Shown: positions 8,349 through 18,153, counted from the first letter of the stretch. The stretch is DNA of 64,000 bases from CBDFKY01 sp965248995 (GCA_965248995.1 CBDFKY010000016.1:1-64000); one strand, 5' to 3'. Numbers and translations are program-made. Notes: generated by a model not told the origin, from the letters alone.

Positions 8349-9836
8349 CTAATTCACCCGTGTGACGAAGCAGTCCTGATGCATCCGTTGCAGCTTCATG
8401 CAGACGTTGGTGGCTTCATCACGGGCAAGATTTCTAAAGCGGGCGCGATGAAACCCGCGATTGGCCTGTTCGGCGTATTCCACTTCGGCCACGGCGGTCG
8501 ACAGTTCGGGCCGGACTTTTCCCGCAATCGTGCTAAGCGCCTTGCGGGCACTGGTTTTATCGCTATAGACACCGATCTGGATCGCCCAGTTGTTCGCCGT
8601 ATCGGCAGGAGCTGTCTTTGAGGGAGAAGGGAGCGGTTGCGGCGCTGCCGGCTGTTCATTCAACGGTTTGGAAGCAGCGGCAAACTGGTAACCCAGGGTG
8701 TGCTTATCACTGGCGACTGCAGCTTTCGGACTTGCCGCCTGAGTGGAAACCTGAATATGCGTGCTGTTACCCTCCGTTGGAGTGGGTTCATTGACGAAAT
8801 GCACCGCGATGGCGGAAGGAAGTGCGGCAGCTTGTAAGGTTGAGGGATCCGGAACGGTCGGCGCCATTGTCTGCTTGGGAGGCTCCACCTGCGTGACGCT
8901 TTCCGAGGCGATAATCTTGGCGGGCTGCAGTTTGACCAGCACGGGCTTGGCGATGGGTATCGGAGCGTTGACATCAGCTACCTGCGTCGTGCTCATACCT
9001 CTTATAGGCTGCCCGGCGCCCGGCTGTCCTGCCGCCATGGCGGTGTAAGTGCGACGCAGCAGCGCCACCATCTGCGCGTCACGTTCAGCCGCCGTAGTAC
9101 CGCCCATGATGACGGCGACGATATTGATGCCGCCGCGCTTGAGCGACGTCACCAGATTGAAACCGGATGCGTTGATAAAACCGGTTTTGATCCCGTCGAT
9201 CCCCGGCAGTTTGCCGAGCACGCGATTATGTGACGTATAGACCACCCCTTTATAACTGAAGCTCGGTAAGCTGAAAACGTGGTAATATTGCGGGAAATGC
9301 TTGCGCAGCGCCGCGCCAAGCAGGGCCAGATCCATCGGCGTCGTATGCTGGCGGGGGTCGGGAAGGCCGTTAGGATTTTTAAATACCGTATTTTTCATGC
9401 CCAGTTCGCGTGCCTTGCGGTTCATCATCGCGGCGAAATTGGCGGTGTTGCCGCCCAGATGCTCGGCGATCACTACCGCCACGTCATTGGCGGAGCGGAT
9501 GACCACGGCGTTGACCGCCTGTCCCACCGTGATGGAATCCCCCATTTTCATGGCGACGTTGGTCTGCGGCTGGGAAGCGGCGTATCGGGAAGCGGTCATG
9601 CGCGTATTGAAATTGACTTTGCCGGTACTCAACGCGTCGAACAGCATGTAGAGCGTCATCATTTTCGTCAGGGACGCCGGATAACGCTCCGCATATCCAT
9701 CCTTTTCGTAAATGACCCGGTTAGTGTTGGCGTCGTACACTAGCACGGAACGGCGTGACAGTGAAGCCTCCGCCGGCGTGATGATCACGCAGGACAAAAA
9801 AACCATCAGGATGAAACGTGTAATACGAGTAGCCAT
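8349..9836 (-). CDS. D-alanyl-D-alanine carboxypeptidase with C-terminal SPOR domain
   Basis: Periplasmic S11 penicillin-binding protein that trims the D-Ala from peptidoglycan stem peptides. Counting from an upstream ATG at 9860, the catalytic motifs are SLTK (63-66), SAN (123-125) and KTG (225-227). A hydrophobic signal segment precedes ITPAEAS. A long proline/alanine/threonine-rich linker leads to a SPOR domain in the last 80 residues (WAIQIGVYSD...), which would bring it to denuded septal peptidoglycan. I prefer the ATG at 9836 (MATRITRF) because it places the signal peptide at the very N-terminus; the earlier ATG cannot be excluded. Confidence 0.93.
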   Translation of the reverse strand: MATRITRFILMVFLSCVIITPAEASLSRRSVLVYDANTNRVIYEKDGYAERYPASLTKMMTLYMLFDALSTGKVNFNTRMTASRYAASQPQTNVAMKMGDSITVGQAVNAVVIRSANDVAVVIAEHLGGNTANFAAMMNRKARELGMKNTVFKNPNGLPDPRQHTTPMDLALLGAALRKHFPQYYHVFSLPSFSYKGVVYTSHNRVLGKLPGIDGIKTGFINASGFNLVTSLKRGGINIVAVIMGGTTAAERDAQMVALLRRTYTAMAAGQPGAGQPIRGMSTTQVADVNAPIPIAKPVLVKLQPAKIIASESVTQVEPPKQTMAPTVPDPSTLQAAALPSAIAVHFVNEPTPTEGNSTHIQVSTQAASPKAAVASDKHTLGYQFAAASKPLNEQPAAPQPLPSPSKTAPADTANNWAIQIGVYSDKTSARKALSTIAGKVRPELSTAVAEVEYAEQANRGFHRARFRNLARDEATNVCMKLQRMHQDCFVTRVN

Positions 9837-9969
9837 GTGCGGGTGGTTATTCCTATCCATAAGGGAGAGAGAGGATAAAAATGATGAGGCCTTACCGGAT
9901 TATGTTTGGCAGAACGCCGCCAAAAATCAAGCATAACATTGCTTTTTTACGGATTCGGCATCAATTCCA

Positions 9970-10467
9970 TCATGTTATCTGAGGCTTTGTACGTGAAAGG
10001 GGCCGATTACAGGCCACCAGCCTGTGCATGGCCGTCATTCCCATCGCCATGAAGCGCACGTCCACGCCGGATGCCCCGCGGCGTTTGTAAAAACTGGCAG
10101 CCGCATGATTGGAAGCCAGCACGGTCCAGGATATCCATTCGCGTCCGTTTCTCAGCCCGTCATCGGCAAGCCGGGCGAGCAGGGCGGTACCGATCCCTTT
10201 TCCGCGATATTCCCGCTGCACGAAAAAATCGCTGAGATGCCAGCCGCTGCTGGCGGAGAGCACGTCGTAACCGGGATAGGCGAGAATGCAGCCGCAGGGT
10301 ATTCCATGCGGTTCGGCCACGTAAACGGTAAGGGCAGGGGTTCCCGCAGCGACCTGCCGCTCCAGTTCGCTTTCCGTCAGGCGGCATATCCCCTGTTCTT
10401 CGGCGGCAAGTGCGTGCATCATGGCAATGATGGCGGGATAATCATCGGCGATTGCGTTGCGGATCAT
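9970..10467 (-). CDS. GNAT family N-acetyltransferase
   Basis: 165 residues with the GNAT fold: the acetyl-CoA-binding motif A is at YRGKGIGTALLARL, preceded by the beta-4 strand LSDFFVQRE, and the late segment NHAAASFYKRRGA is typical of motif B. The substrate cannot be told; amine or diamine acetyltransferases look similar. It lies four bases downstream of the BMP-family binding protein gene on the same strand, so the two are probably co-transcribed. Confidence 0.85.
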   Translation of the reverse strand: MIRNAIADDYPAIIAMMHALAAEEQGICRLTESELERQVAAGTPALTVYVAEPHGIPCGCILAYPGYDVLSASSGWHLSDFFVQREYRGKGIGTALLARLADDGLRNGREWISWTVLASNHAAASFYKRRGASGVDVRFMAMGMTAMHRLVACNRPLSRTKPQIT

Positions 10468-10471
10468 AAAA

Positions 10472-11500
10472 TCAGTAAGGCGTATACACTTCGACCTGCA
10501 ACGAACCGCGTACGATCTTGTCTTTCGCTTCTTCCACCTTGTTGATGATATCCAGCGTCAGCAGATCCTTGTTATAAATGTCGACCGCATAGTCCAGCGC
10601 ACCTTCCCGGAGTCCCAGATACTTGATGCCCGGCTTCCATTTGCCGCTGTAGGTGCTGATGAGCGTCTCATATACCGCCTTGTCCACCCGTTTGACCATG
10701 GACGTCACTACCGCGCCCGGAAACAGGCTGTTCTGGTTGGTATCGACACCGATCGCGTAATGTCCCATCTCATCGGCCGCCTCAAGCACCCCGATGCTGG
10801 AGCCGCCGGCTGCGGCGAAGATGACGTTCACCCCGTCGTTATACTGCTTGCGGGCGAGCGACTTGGCGCGTTCGGGATTATTCCACGCTTCAGGCGTGCT
10901 GCCGACGATGTCGCGCACCAGCTCCACGTCTTTATTGACGTATTTGGCGCCCTGATAAAAACCGAGCGCGAAATTGTTGATGAGGGGCACGTCCATGCCG
11001 CCGATGAACCCGAGCTTATTGCCCTTGGAAACGCTGGCGGCGATCACCCCAACCAGGAACGCCCCCTCATGATCCTTGAAGCTGATGGACTGGACGTTGT
11101 TATAAATCGGCGGAATGATGCCGTCGATCACCGTGAACTTCACTTCCGGGAATTTATCGGCGACGGTGAGCACCGGCACCATATTCTGGAAACCTACCGC
11201 GATAATATGGGTGAAACCCTGCCGCAATATGTCATGAAACACTTTCATCCGGTCCTGACCGGGTTCGATCTGGAATTCTGCCGACTCGATCCCCACCTCC
11301 TGCTTGGCCTGCGCCACGCCTTTATGCATCAGGTCGATGAATCCTTTATCCCCTTTCTTACCGGAAAATTCGTAAATGATCGCGGGCTTGAAAGTCGCGT
11401 CCGCGGCATGCGCCGATGAAAAGCCGAAGACCGTCCCTGCCAATGCCATAAATGCCAGAAGGAGAGATGCAAAACAAATCCGCGCATGATAGAATGTCAT
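10472..11500 (-). CDS. BMP-family ABC transporter substrate-binding protein
   Basis: Periplasmic binding protein of the Bmp/Med (PnrA-like) family, which mostly bind nucleosides or purine-like ligands for ABC import. From the ATG at 11500 the protein starts MTFYHARIC and has a signal peptide ending near AHA. Features include GDKGFIDLMHKG, the FxxNMxPVL-type stretch, GFIGGMDVPLINNF and YAIGVDTNQNSLFPGAVVTSMVKR. No permease or ATPase gene is adjacent, so its transporter is encoded elsewhere. The ORF extends upstream to 11542, but that would bury the signal peptide. Divergent from the aminopeptidase gene. Confidence 0.9.
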   Translation of the reverse strand: MTFYHARICFASLLLAFMALAGTVFGFSSAHAADATFKPAIIYEFSGKKGDKGFIDLMHKGVAQAKQEVGIESAEFQIEPGQDRMKVFHDILRQGFTHIIAVGFQNMVPVLTVADKFPEVKFTVIDGIIPPIYNNVQSISFKDHEGAFLVGVIAASVSKGNKLGFIGGMDVPLINNFALGFYQGAKYVNKDVELVRDIVGSTPEAWNNPERAKSLARKQYNDGVNVIFAAAGGSSIGVLEAADEMGHYAIGVDTNQNSLFPGAVVTSMVKRVDKAVYETLISTYSGKWKPGIKYLGLREGALDYAVDIYNKDLLTLDIINKVEEAKDKIVRGSLQVEVYTPY

Positions 11501-11520
11501 GGGCAAAACACATATCACGG

Positions 11521-13224
11521 ATGGGGAAAATGGCAAACTCACAAATAGTTCATATGCTTCGCGAGCGCTTAAAAACCGCGGGATACGACGGAATGTTGCT
11601 TCCTGTCACCGATGAGTATCAGGGGGAGTACTCCGCAGCGTACGCAAGGCGCGTGGAATACTTAAGCGGATTCGACGGTTCGGCAGGCATGCTGGTGCTG
11701 TTGCGGGAACGCGCCGCCCTGGTGACGGACGGCCGTTATACCCTTCAGGCCGCCCGGCAGCTTGATTCCGCGACATACGAAGTGATAAACAGCTCCAAGA
11801 CGACCGTTTCCGAATATGTGAGGGAGCATGCCCCGGCGGGTGCGCGTATCGCGTATGATCCCTGGCTGCATACGGTACGCCAGATTGCCCTGATGGAAAA
11901 AACGTTCGCAGGCCTGATTGAACTTCTGCCGATCACGCCCAACCCGGTCGATCTGATATGGCAGGATCAACCGGCGCGCCCGGTTTACCCCGTTTTCCGT
12001 CATCCGGATGCCTTGGCAGGGCTCGGTTCGGTCGAGAAAATCGGGCAGCTGACGGAAAAGATGCAGGCGGAAGCTCTGTTGCTTACGGAACCGGACGTTA
12101 TCTGCTGGCTGCTTAATATACGGGGCGCGGATGTGCCTTTCAACCCCTTGCCGCTATGTTATGCGATGGTATCGCGGAATGGAGCCGTAACCCTTTTCAT
12201 CGATCCGTTTAAAGTACCGCACGGCGTATTGCCCGAAACGGTGCATATCGTATCCGATACCGACATGGCCGCCCATCTTTCTAAACTGGGCAAGACATCC
12301 CTTCAGCATGATCCGGCGACGTGCCCCGTATGGTTTATCCAGCGGTTACGGGAGGGCGATACGGTACTGATGGAAGCGGAGAATCCCGTCACTCTGCTGC
12401 GCGCCGTAAAAAATGCGACGGAACAGGAAAATATCCGCCGTGCGCATCACGTGGACGGCATGGCGGTAAGCAAATTCGTCCACTGGTTTGAAGCGTTGCC
12501 GCAGGACACGGTCGTCACCGAAATGGAAATCATCGATACGCTGGAATCCTTTCGCCGCGAAAATCCCGATTACCTGGGGCCGAGTTTCGCCACGATCGCC
12601 GGGGCAGGGGAGCACGGGGCGATCGTCCATTACCGCGCTACGGCCGACACGAACCGCTCTCTCGCCCTTGGAGAAGCGTTACTGGTGGATTCCGGTGGAC
12701 AATACGCGTACGGGACCACCGACATCACCCGCACGCTGTTCCGGGGAGAAGCCAGCCCGGAATTCAAACGTCATTTCACCTGCGTGCTGAAGGGCCACAT
12801 CGCTCTCGCGCGCGCCATCTTTCCCGAAGGGACGACCGGCCATCAGCTCGACATCCTCGCCCGGCAATTTCTCTGGGCGGAAGGGCTGGATTACCAGCAT
12901 GGCACGGGCCACGGCGTAGGGCATTATCTCTGCGTGCATGAAGGGCCGCAGAGCATCTCCACACGCGCGAACGGCGTGGCGCTCAAACCGGGCATGATCC
13001 TGTCCAACGAGCCCGGTTATTATGAGGCCGGTCGCTACGGTATCCGTATCGAATCGCTCGTACTGGTCGTGGAAAAGCACGTGAACGATGAGGGCGTCCG
13101 CTTTCTGGGCTTAGAAACCGTGACCCGCGTCCCGATATTTACCCGCCTGGCGGAACGTTCCCTGCTGACGGATAGTGAATGGGCATGGCTGGAGGCCTAT
13201 AATCAGTGGTGCGTTTATGAATAA
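11521..13224 (+). CDS. Xaa-Pro aminopeptidase (aminopeptidase P, M24B)
   Basis: Cytosolic metallopeptidase releasing N-terminal residues before proline. About 567 residues with two non-catalytic creatinase-like domains followed by the pita-bread domain. Metal ligands are visible in DSGGQYAYGTTDITRT (two Asp), GTGHGVGHYLCVHEGP (His), SNEPGYY (Glu) and GIRIESLV (Glu). This long form is the one common in alphaproteobacteria and eukaryotes, longer than E. coli PepP. Start choices are ATG 11521 and ATG 11530; only about 20-30 bases separate it from the divergent BMP gene, so their promoters must overlap coding sequence. Confidence 0.94.
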   Translation: MGKMANSQIVHMLRERLKTAGYDGMLLPVTDEYQGEYSAAYARRVEYLSGFDGSAGMLVLLRERAALVTDGRYTLQAARQLDSATYEVINSSKTTVSEYVREHAPAGARIAYDPWLHTVRQIALMEKTFAGLIELLPITPNPVDLIWQDQPARPVYPVFRHPDALAGLGSVEKIGQLTEKMQAEALLLTEPDVICWLLNIRGADVPFNPLPLCYAMVSRNGAVTLFIDPFKVPHGVLPETVHIVSDTDMAAHLSKLGKTSLQHDPATCPVWFIQRLREGDTVLMEAENPVTLLRAVKNATEQENIRRAHHVDGMAVSKFVHWFEALPQDTVVTEMEIIDTLESFRRENPDYLGPSFATIAGAGEHGAIVHYRATADTNRSLALGEALLVDSGGQYAYGTTDITRTLFRGEASPEFKRHFTCVLKGHIALARAIFPEGTTGHQLDILARQFLWAEGLDYQHGTGHGVGHYLCVHEGPQSISTRANGVALKPGMILSNEPGYYEAGRYGIRIESLVLVVEKHVNDEGVRFLGLETVTRVPIFTRLAERSLLTDSEWAWLEAYNQWCVYE

Positions 13225-13264
13225 GTCGCTTAATCCTTTATTTATTTGTAATAAAAATATCGTA

Positions 13265-13317
13265 TATAGTGTTTCCGAATAATTTTCGTACGAAAATTTT
13301 CGGTTAAAAACACTATA
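13265..13317. repeat. 53-bp palindromic element, copy 1
   Basis: Outer arms TATAGTGTTT and AAACACTATA enclose an inner near-perfect palindrome running CCGAATAATTTTCGT to ACGAAAATTTTCGG, centred on CGTACG. There is a four-base asymmetry (TTAA) on the right arm. It lies in the gap between the aminopeptidase gene and the orphan gene, 11 bases before copy 2. It could be a MITE-like element, a hairpin in the transcript, or a protein-binding site. Confidence 0.8.
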
Positions 13318-13328
13318 AATTATATGGT

Positions 13329-13381
13329 TATAGTCATTTTATCCGATTAAAACCGTACGGTTTTTAATCGGAATGACTATA
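13329..13381. repeat. 53-bp palindromic element, copy 2 (inverted relative to copy 1)
   Basis: Outer arms TATAGTCATT and AATGACTATA enclose CCGATTAAAACCGTACGG continuing to TTTTTAATCGG. It is exactly as long as copy 1, shares the TATAGT ends, the CCGA shoulder and the CGTACG core, but has its four-base asymmetry (TTAT) on the left, so it aligns to copy 1 only after reverse complementing. Many differences between the copies are paired across the stem, which preserves the hairpin. Confidence 0.8.
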
Positions 13382-13408
13382 GTGCATGTCTCTGCAAAAG
13401 GGATGCAA

Positions 13409-15514
13409 ATGGCGGAAGAAAAAACCCGATACCTTGCTCATGTCGAAAGCAAGATAAGGCAATATCTCAAAGAGGGATGGGATTTTAATAACGTGCTGCA
13501 AAGCGCAGCAGCCAGTTGCCCCGTTCCTGTCATGTGGCTTCCTTATTCCGGACTTCCTGAAAATATCAGTGAAGCGGATATCCTGGAACTGTTGGAAAGG
13601 TTTGAAGATGCCGATGCCATGAGGCAAAAATTAGAAAAAGCCTTGGAATACCTCAGTTTTCATATTCCCGTTCAGCGGATCGACCGGGAAGTCAGGCATT
13701 ACCATACGAACAACCGGTCCATCGAGGATCTGCCCGAGGCGGCACAGCATCTGCTTGCCGAGCTGTCGCAGGTGTCGCCGCAGACGATCGGTGATATTCT
13801 GGTGCCTTTGTTCGATTACGGAAATATTCCCGTTCCTCGCAGTGTTAAAGAAAAAATGCTGGACAGGAATACCAGAGTTTCGGTGATCGCCATGCTGGCG
13901 GACGAACAGGGAATCGAGATCCCGGAAACGCTGGAAATGGATATTCCCGCCGCTCAAAAGGATTTATCCGAAGGCATGGCCAGGATTGCCGGTGCCATCA
14001 GCAGACGACATACGCCGATCATCGCAAAAGGCATGGTTCCGAAATTCAGGTCGGCGGTCATGACGATAGACGCCCACACCGACATCGTCAGTTTCCAAAA
14101 ACACAATTATGACGTACCCGTGCCGGATGACGCGGCATATGAACGTGCCCGGGTACTGATCGAACAGAAAACGGAGACGGTCGAAAGCGGTATAAACCAT
14201 GTGCTCGCATGTATGGCGGCCCGGACGGGGCAGGATTTCAGCGTTGAACATCTGGCATCCGCAGGCGCTCATCATAATAAGCAGTCTCCGTATCCCACCG
14301 CTCCTAGGATTCAGGAAGACCCGGAAGAAAGAAGCGCGGCCCTAGGTTTTTTGCATCAGACCATGGTTTCGCTACCGATTCTGGACAGAAACAACCGGCC
14401 CTATCACTGGGAAGCCGAAGAAATCTGTCAGGACGAATACGACCCGCATTCCGCGGTCATTCCGCTGGTGCAGGCCGCGGCAGGCATGGTTGTGGCCGGG
14501 CGCATCCAGCAGCATATCGCCTCCCTGTGCAAACCTGTTCATAAAGACGCCACTGTACAGATGCGGCGTGAAGGCAGCGGCGTGCATATTGAATTTCCGG
14601 AATATGTCATTCCGGTGGACGTATCCCACTATACGCGGGAAATCTTGGAAGAAACCGAGCAAAGGATGCAGTCGGAACTGTCGCGCTACGGAGAGGCAGG
14701 CATCACCCTGCATCTCACCCCCCGTAATGTCCGGCCTGATGATGGGGAATACCTGCAGGATCTTGTCCGGACTTACGGCGAGACTCCTGAACCTACGCCC
14801 TCCAGGGCACACCGGTCTTCCCATGGCACCGGTTTTCCCAAGCTGCAGACGCTTTCCGTCTCCATCGAAATGACATTGCCCCGGAAAGGGGAGTGTATGG
14901 GCCCCGTTGAACTGACGGAGGTGGTACGGGAGGCGTTGCAACGCGATGCTTCGGGAATAATGAAGCCGCTCAGCGACGCGCTGCAGGGAATAACCACGGA
15001 ACCTGACCTGCCGCCGGTCCTGGCGGCAGAACCGCCGGTCAGGGAAAAATCCGTGCATGTATTTCCGGAGCAGGAGGAACGGGAAGGAATGTATGAAACA
15101 TGGAACGAGATGCTGAAGAGCGGCCGGTCCATGCCTTACGAAATGATCGAAAAACTGGTGGATTATAAAAAACAGCTGGAAGAATCGCAGGCGCAGGAAC
15201 CGGCGAAAGCGAAAAAATTTACTCCTAAAATCGAAAAAGATCGGGAAAGAATTATTTCCTACATGGATCACAACTTTGCCATCGCTGTGCTTGACACTCC
15301 TCAGGAAGTCAATCGGTGGCTGGACTGTGCCGAAAAAACCGGATTACCGCTTACGAAAAATCAAAAAGAAGCGTTATTCGAATACGCCGTTGCCCGGGAA
15401 GACGATGACTTGCTGGACAGGGTAGACAGCCTTTCACAACTTCCGGATACCCGGCAGCTGACGGAAAATACGCCCCCTTCACGTCTGGATAAGCAATCCT
15501 CACGGCAAAAATAA
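13409..15514 (+). CDS. Large orphan protein, about 701 residues, function unknown
   Basis: I do not recognise a family. The reading frame opens at 13373, inside the palindrome, but the ATG at 13409 (MAEEKTRYLAH) has an AAGGG at good spacing and is preferred. The protein is soluble, hydrophilic and mostly helical in character, with many Glu, Arg, Lys and Pro. There is no signal peptide, no membrane segment and no obvious catalytic motif. A proline- and serine-rich stretch (about PEPTPSRAHRSSHGT) separates an N-terminal part of roughly 470 residues from a C-terminal part rich in EQEEREGM and KKQLEESQAQEP-like helices. Base composition matches its neighbours, so recent transfer is not evident. 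The gene stands alone between the palindromes and the YihY gene. Confidence 0.8.
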   Translation: MAEEKTRYLAHVESKIRQYLKEGWDFNNVLQSAAASCPVPVMWLPYSGLPENISEADILELLERFEDADAMRQKLEKALEYLSFHIPVQRIDREVRHYHTNNRSIEDLPEAAQHLLAELSQVSPQTIGDILVPLFDYGNIPVPRSVKEKMLDRNTRVSVIAMLADEQGIEIPETLEMDIPAAQKDLSEGMARIAGAISRRHTPIIAKGMVPKFRSAVMTIDAHTDIVSFQKHNYDVPVPDDAAYERARVLIEQKTETVESGINHVLACMAARTGQDFSVEHLASAGAHHNKQSPYPTAPRIQEDPEERSAALGFLHQTMVSLPILDRNNRPYHWEAEEICQDEYDPHSAVIPLVQAAAGMVVAGRIQQHIASLCKPVHKDATVQMRREGSGVHIEFPEYVIPVDVSHYTREILEETEQRMQSELSRYGEAGITLHLTPRNVRPDDGEYLQDLVRTYGETPEPTPSRAHRSSHGTGFPKLQTLSVSIEMTLPRKGECMGPVELTEVVREALQRDASGIMKPLSDALQGITTEPDLPPVLAAEPPVREKSVHVFPEQEEREGMYETWNEMLKSGRSMPYEMIEKLVDYKKQLEESQAQEPAKAKKFTPKIEKDRERIISYMDHNFAIAVLDTPQEVNRWLDCAEKTGLPLTKNQKEALFEYAVAREDDDLLDRVDSLSQLPDTRQLTENTPPSRLDKQSSRQK

Positions 15515-15559
15515 AAAATCAGAAATGGATTCGGAGAAAAATGGCGCTATATAGGGGGC

Positions 15560-16474
15560 ATGACATGGAGCCATGAAATAGTGCGGGCCCTGCGCCTGAT
15601 CGTCCTGTCGTTCTGGCGGGCGATCAGGAAAACCATCGTCGATCATGACGGGATCGAACATGCGGGATACCTGGCGTATCTCAGCATGTTGTCGATCTTT
15701 CCGTTCCTGGTGCTGGTGGTGGTAACACTCGGTTATTTCGGGGAAGGGCAGATCGGCTCGGCCTTCGTCCAGCAGTTGTTCGACCACCTGCCTCCCAGGG
15801 CCGTGGCGGCGCTGAAGCCCCGTATCGAGGAAATCAGCGCCGGTCCTCCCAACGGGCTGGTCACGCTCTCCATCTGCGGGGCGATCTGGACGGCGTCCTC
15901 GGCGGTGGAAGGCCTCCGCACCATCCTCAACCGCGCCTACCACGTACCGACCCCTCCGGCCTATATTTTCCGCCGCCTGCTTTCCATCGTGCAGTTGTTA
16001 ATTTTCGCCTCCGTCGTGATTTCCGGCCTGCTGCTGATGGTCCTGGTCCCATTGCTGCAGAATAAGCTGCAGGCCTTCTTCGGCGTGACGCCCTCCATCG
16101 AGGATCAACTGCGTATCGGCGACGTCATTTTTTCCTTCAGCGCCATTTTCATGTTCATCATGGTGGCGAACATTTATTATGTGCTGCCCAATATCCGCCA
16201 AAGCCTGAAAGACGTGGTGCCGGGCGCCTGCGTCACGGTGGGATTGTGGACGGGAGCGGTGAAGGTATATACCTACTATCTCTCCACCTTCAATCAGGTA
16301 AACCTGATTTACGGATCACTCGGCGGCATCATTGCCAGTTTGATTTTCTTCTTCATTATCAATCTCTGCATCATCATCGGCGCGGAACTGAATTACCAGC
16401 TGGCGCTGAGCTTCGGGATGAAACTGGAAGAAAAACAACATGTGGAAAAAGGGGATTCCCTGCATGCGGAATGA
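15560..16474 (+). CDS. YihY/BrkB family inner-membrane protein
   Basis: 304-residue membrane protein of the UPF0761/BrkB family, whose biochemical role is not settled. About six hydrophobic segments; the opening GIEHAGYLAYLSMLSIFPFLV and the central TVGLWTGAVKVYTYYLSTFNQVNLIYGSLGGIIASLIFF are family hallmarks. A G-rich AGGGGG stands only one base before the ATG, closer than a normal ribosome binding site, but I see no other start in frame. Confidence 0.9.
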   Translation: MTWSHEIVRALRLIVLSFWRAIRKTIVDHDGIEHAGYLAYLSMLSIFPFLVLVVVTLGYFGEGQIGSAFVQQLFDHLPPRAVAALKPRIEEISAGPPNGLVTLSICGAIWTASSAVEGLRTILNRAYHVPTPPAYIFRRLLSIVQLLIFASVVISGLLLMVLVPLLQNKLQAFFGVTPSIEDQLRIGDVIFSFSAIFMFIMVANIYYVLPNIRQSLKDVVPGACVTVGLWTGAVKVYTYYLSTFNQVNLIYGSLGGIIASLIFFFIINLCIIIGAELNYQLALSFGMKLEEKQHVEKGDSLHAE

Positions 16475-16543
16475 GGGATGCTTGTATCTTGCGGAAGGGA
16501 TCGCTATGGTACGCGCAGCCGTATCGAACTATGAGGTTTTTCC

Positions 16544-18153
16544 ATGACGCTTCCGCAACGCACTAATCCTTCTGCCTCTCTTGCCCTTACTCATTCCGTG
16601 AATGCATCATATAACGGAATTTTCAGCGCGGATGCGCTCAGCTTCGTAGCCGAACTGGTGGAACGTTTCAACGATCGGCGCGATACGCTGCTTGCGAAAC
16701 GGGTGAAGCGGCAGGCGGAATTCGACGCCGGTACTCTGCCGGATTTTCGCTCCGATACCGCGGGCATTCGGTCCGGTGAGTGGAAAGTGGCGCCCATTCC
16801 CGCTGCGCTACAGGACCGTCGCGTGGAAATCACCGGTCCCGCCGAGCCGAAAATGATCATCAACGCGCTCAATTCCGGCGCGAAAATGTTTATGGTGGAT
16901 TTCGAGGATTCGCTCAGCCCGACATGGGAGAAAATCTGCGAAGGTCAGGCGTCGCTTCATGCAGCCGTACGCCATACCCTGACATATGCCTCACCGGAAG
17001 GGAAAAAATACACGCTGAACGAAAAAATCGCGACCTTGATCGTCCGCCCCAGAGGCTGGCATCTTCCGGAAAAACACGTACTCTGCGACGGTAAACCGAT
17101 CGCCGGCGCGTTTCTGGATTTCGGCCTGTTTTTCTACCATAACGCGGCCTATCAGGCGGAACGTGGTACCGGCCCCGTTTTTCTACCTTCCCCAAACTGG
17201 AAAGTTCCGAGGAAGCTGCGCTATGGACGGATATCTTCACTTATGCGGAAGAGCGTCTCAGCATCCCTCACGGCACGGTCAAGGCGACGGTGCTGATCGA
17301 AACCATCCCTGCCGCATTTGAAATGGATGAGATTCTCCACGCGCTGAGGGACTACGCGGCCGGCCTGAACTGCGGACGGTGGGATTACATTTTCAGCTTC
17401 ATCAAGAAATTCCACAAACGCCCCGATTTCGTACTGCCCGACCGTGCGCAGGTGACGATGACCACTCACTTCCTGGCATCCTACGTACAGTTGTTGATCC
17501 AGACCTGCCACAAGCGCGGCGCGTTCGCGATGGGCGGCATGGCGCCCCAGATTCCCATCAAGAATGATGAGACGGCAAACGAAGCGGCGATGAGCAAGGT
17601 GCGTGCCGATAAACTGCGTGAAGTGACGCTCGGCCATGACGGCACCTGGGTGGCGCATCCCGGCCTGATCCCCATTGCCATGGACATATTCGACCAGCAT
17701 ATGCCGACTCCTAACCAAGTCAATGTTTCACGTGAAACACGCGATATCCGCCAGGCGGATCTGCTGGCGGTGCCGGCCGGCACGATTACGGAAGCGGGGA
17801 TTCGTAATAACATCAACGTATGCATCCAGTATATGAGTTCGTGGATGGACGGCAACGGCTGTGTCCCCATCTTCAACCTGATGGAAGACGCGGCGACGGC
17901 GGAAATTTCCCGCACCCAGCTCTGGCAGTGGGTGCATCATGGAAAGGGCGTGCTGGATGACGGGCGGGATGTTTCATCCACCCTGATGCGCAGCTGTGTT
18001 CAGGAGGAGCTGGAAGCGATCCGCCGTCAGGTGGGTGACGCCGATTTCAGCAAGGGCTCGTATCGTAGGGCGGCTGAAATGCTGGAAACGCAGACGTTGA
18101 GCGATGAATATGTGGAGTTTTTGACGCTACCTGCTTATGCCATGTTAGGATAA
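16544..18153 (+). pseudogene. aceB: Malate synthase A, interrupted by frameshift(s) near 17175-17195
   Basis: Glyoxylate-shunt enzyme making malate from glyoxylate and acetyl-CoA. The first frame (16544-17296) carries MVDFEDSLSPTW and the catalytic-arginine segment VRPRGWHLPEKH. The second frame (open from about 17197 and shown as its own ORF from 17290) carries ETIPAAFEMDEILHALRD, LNCGRWDYIFS, CHKRGAFAMGGM, HDGTW, NGCVPIFNLMEDAATAEISR and the catalytic-Asp region SDEYVEFLTLP. Between them the expected FYLPKLESSEEAALW can be read only by dropping one C after GTTTTT and one C from the CCCC run. All else is conserved and full length, so this is either a very young pseudogene or a sequence error. 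A GAGG lies seven bases before the ATG. Confidence 0.88.

Noticed and set aside
11662..12003. Antisense and shadow ORFs longer than 100 codons, for example 11662-12003, 14372-15271, 41564-43330 and 44342-45871 on the minus strand
   Set aside because: They lie opposite well-supported genes, contain no family motifs and have the composition of shadows of G+C-rich coding sequence.
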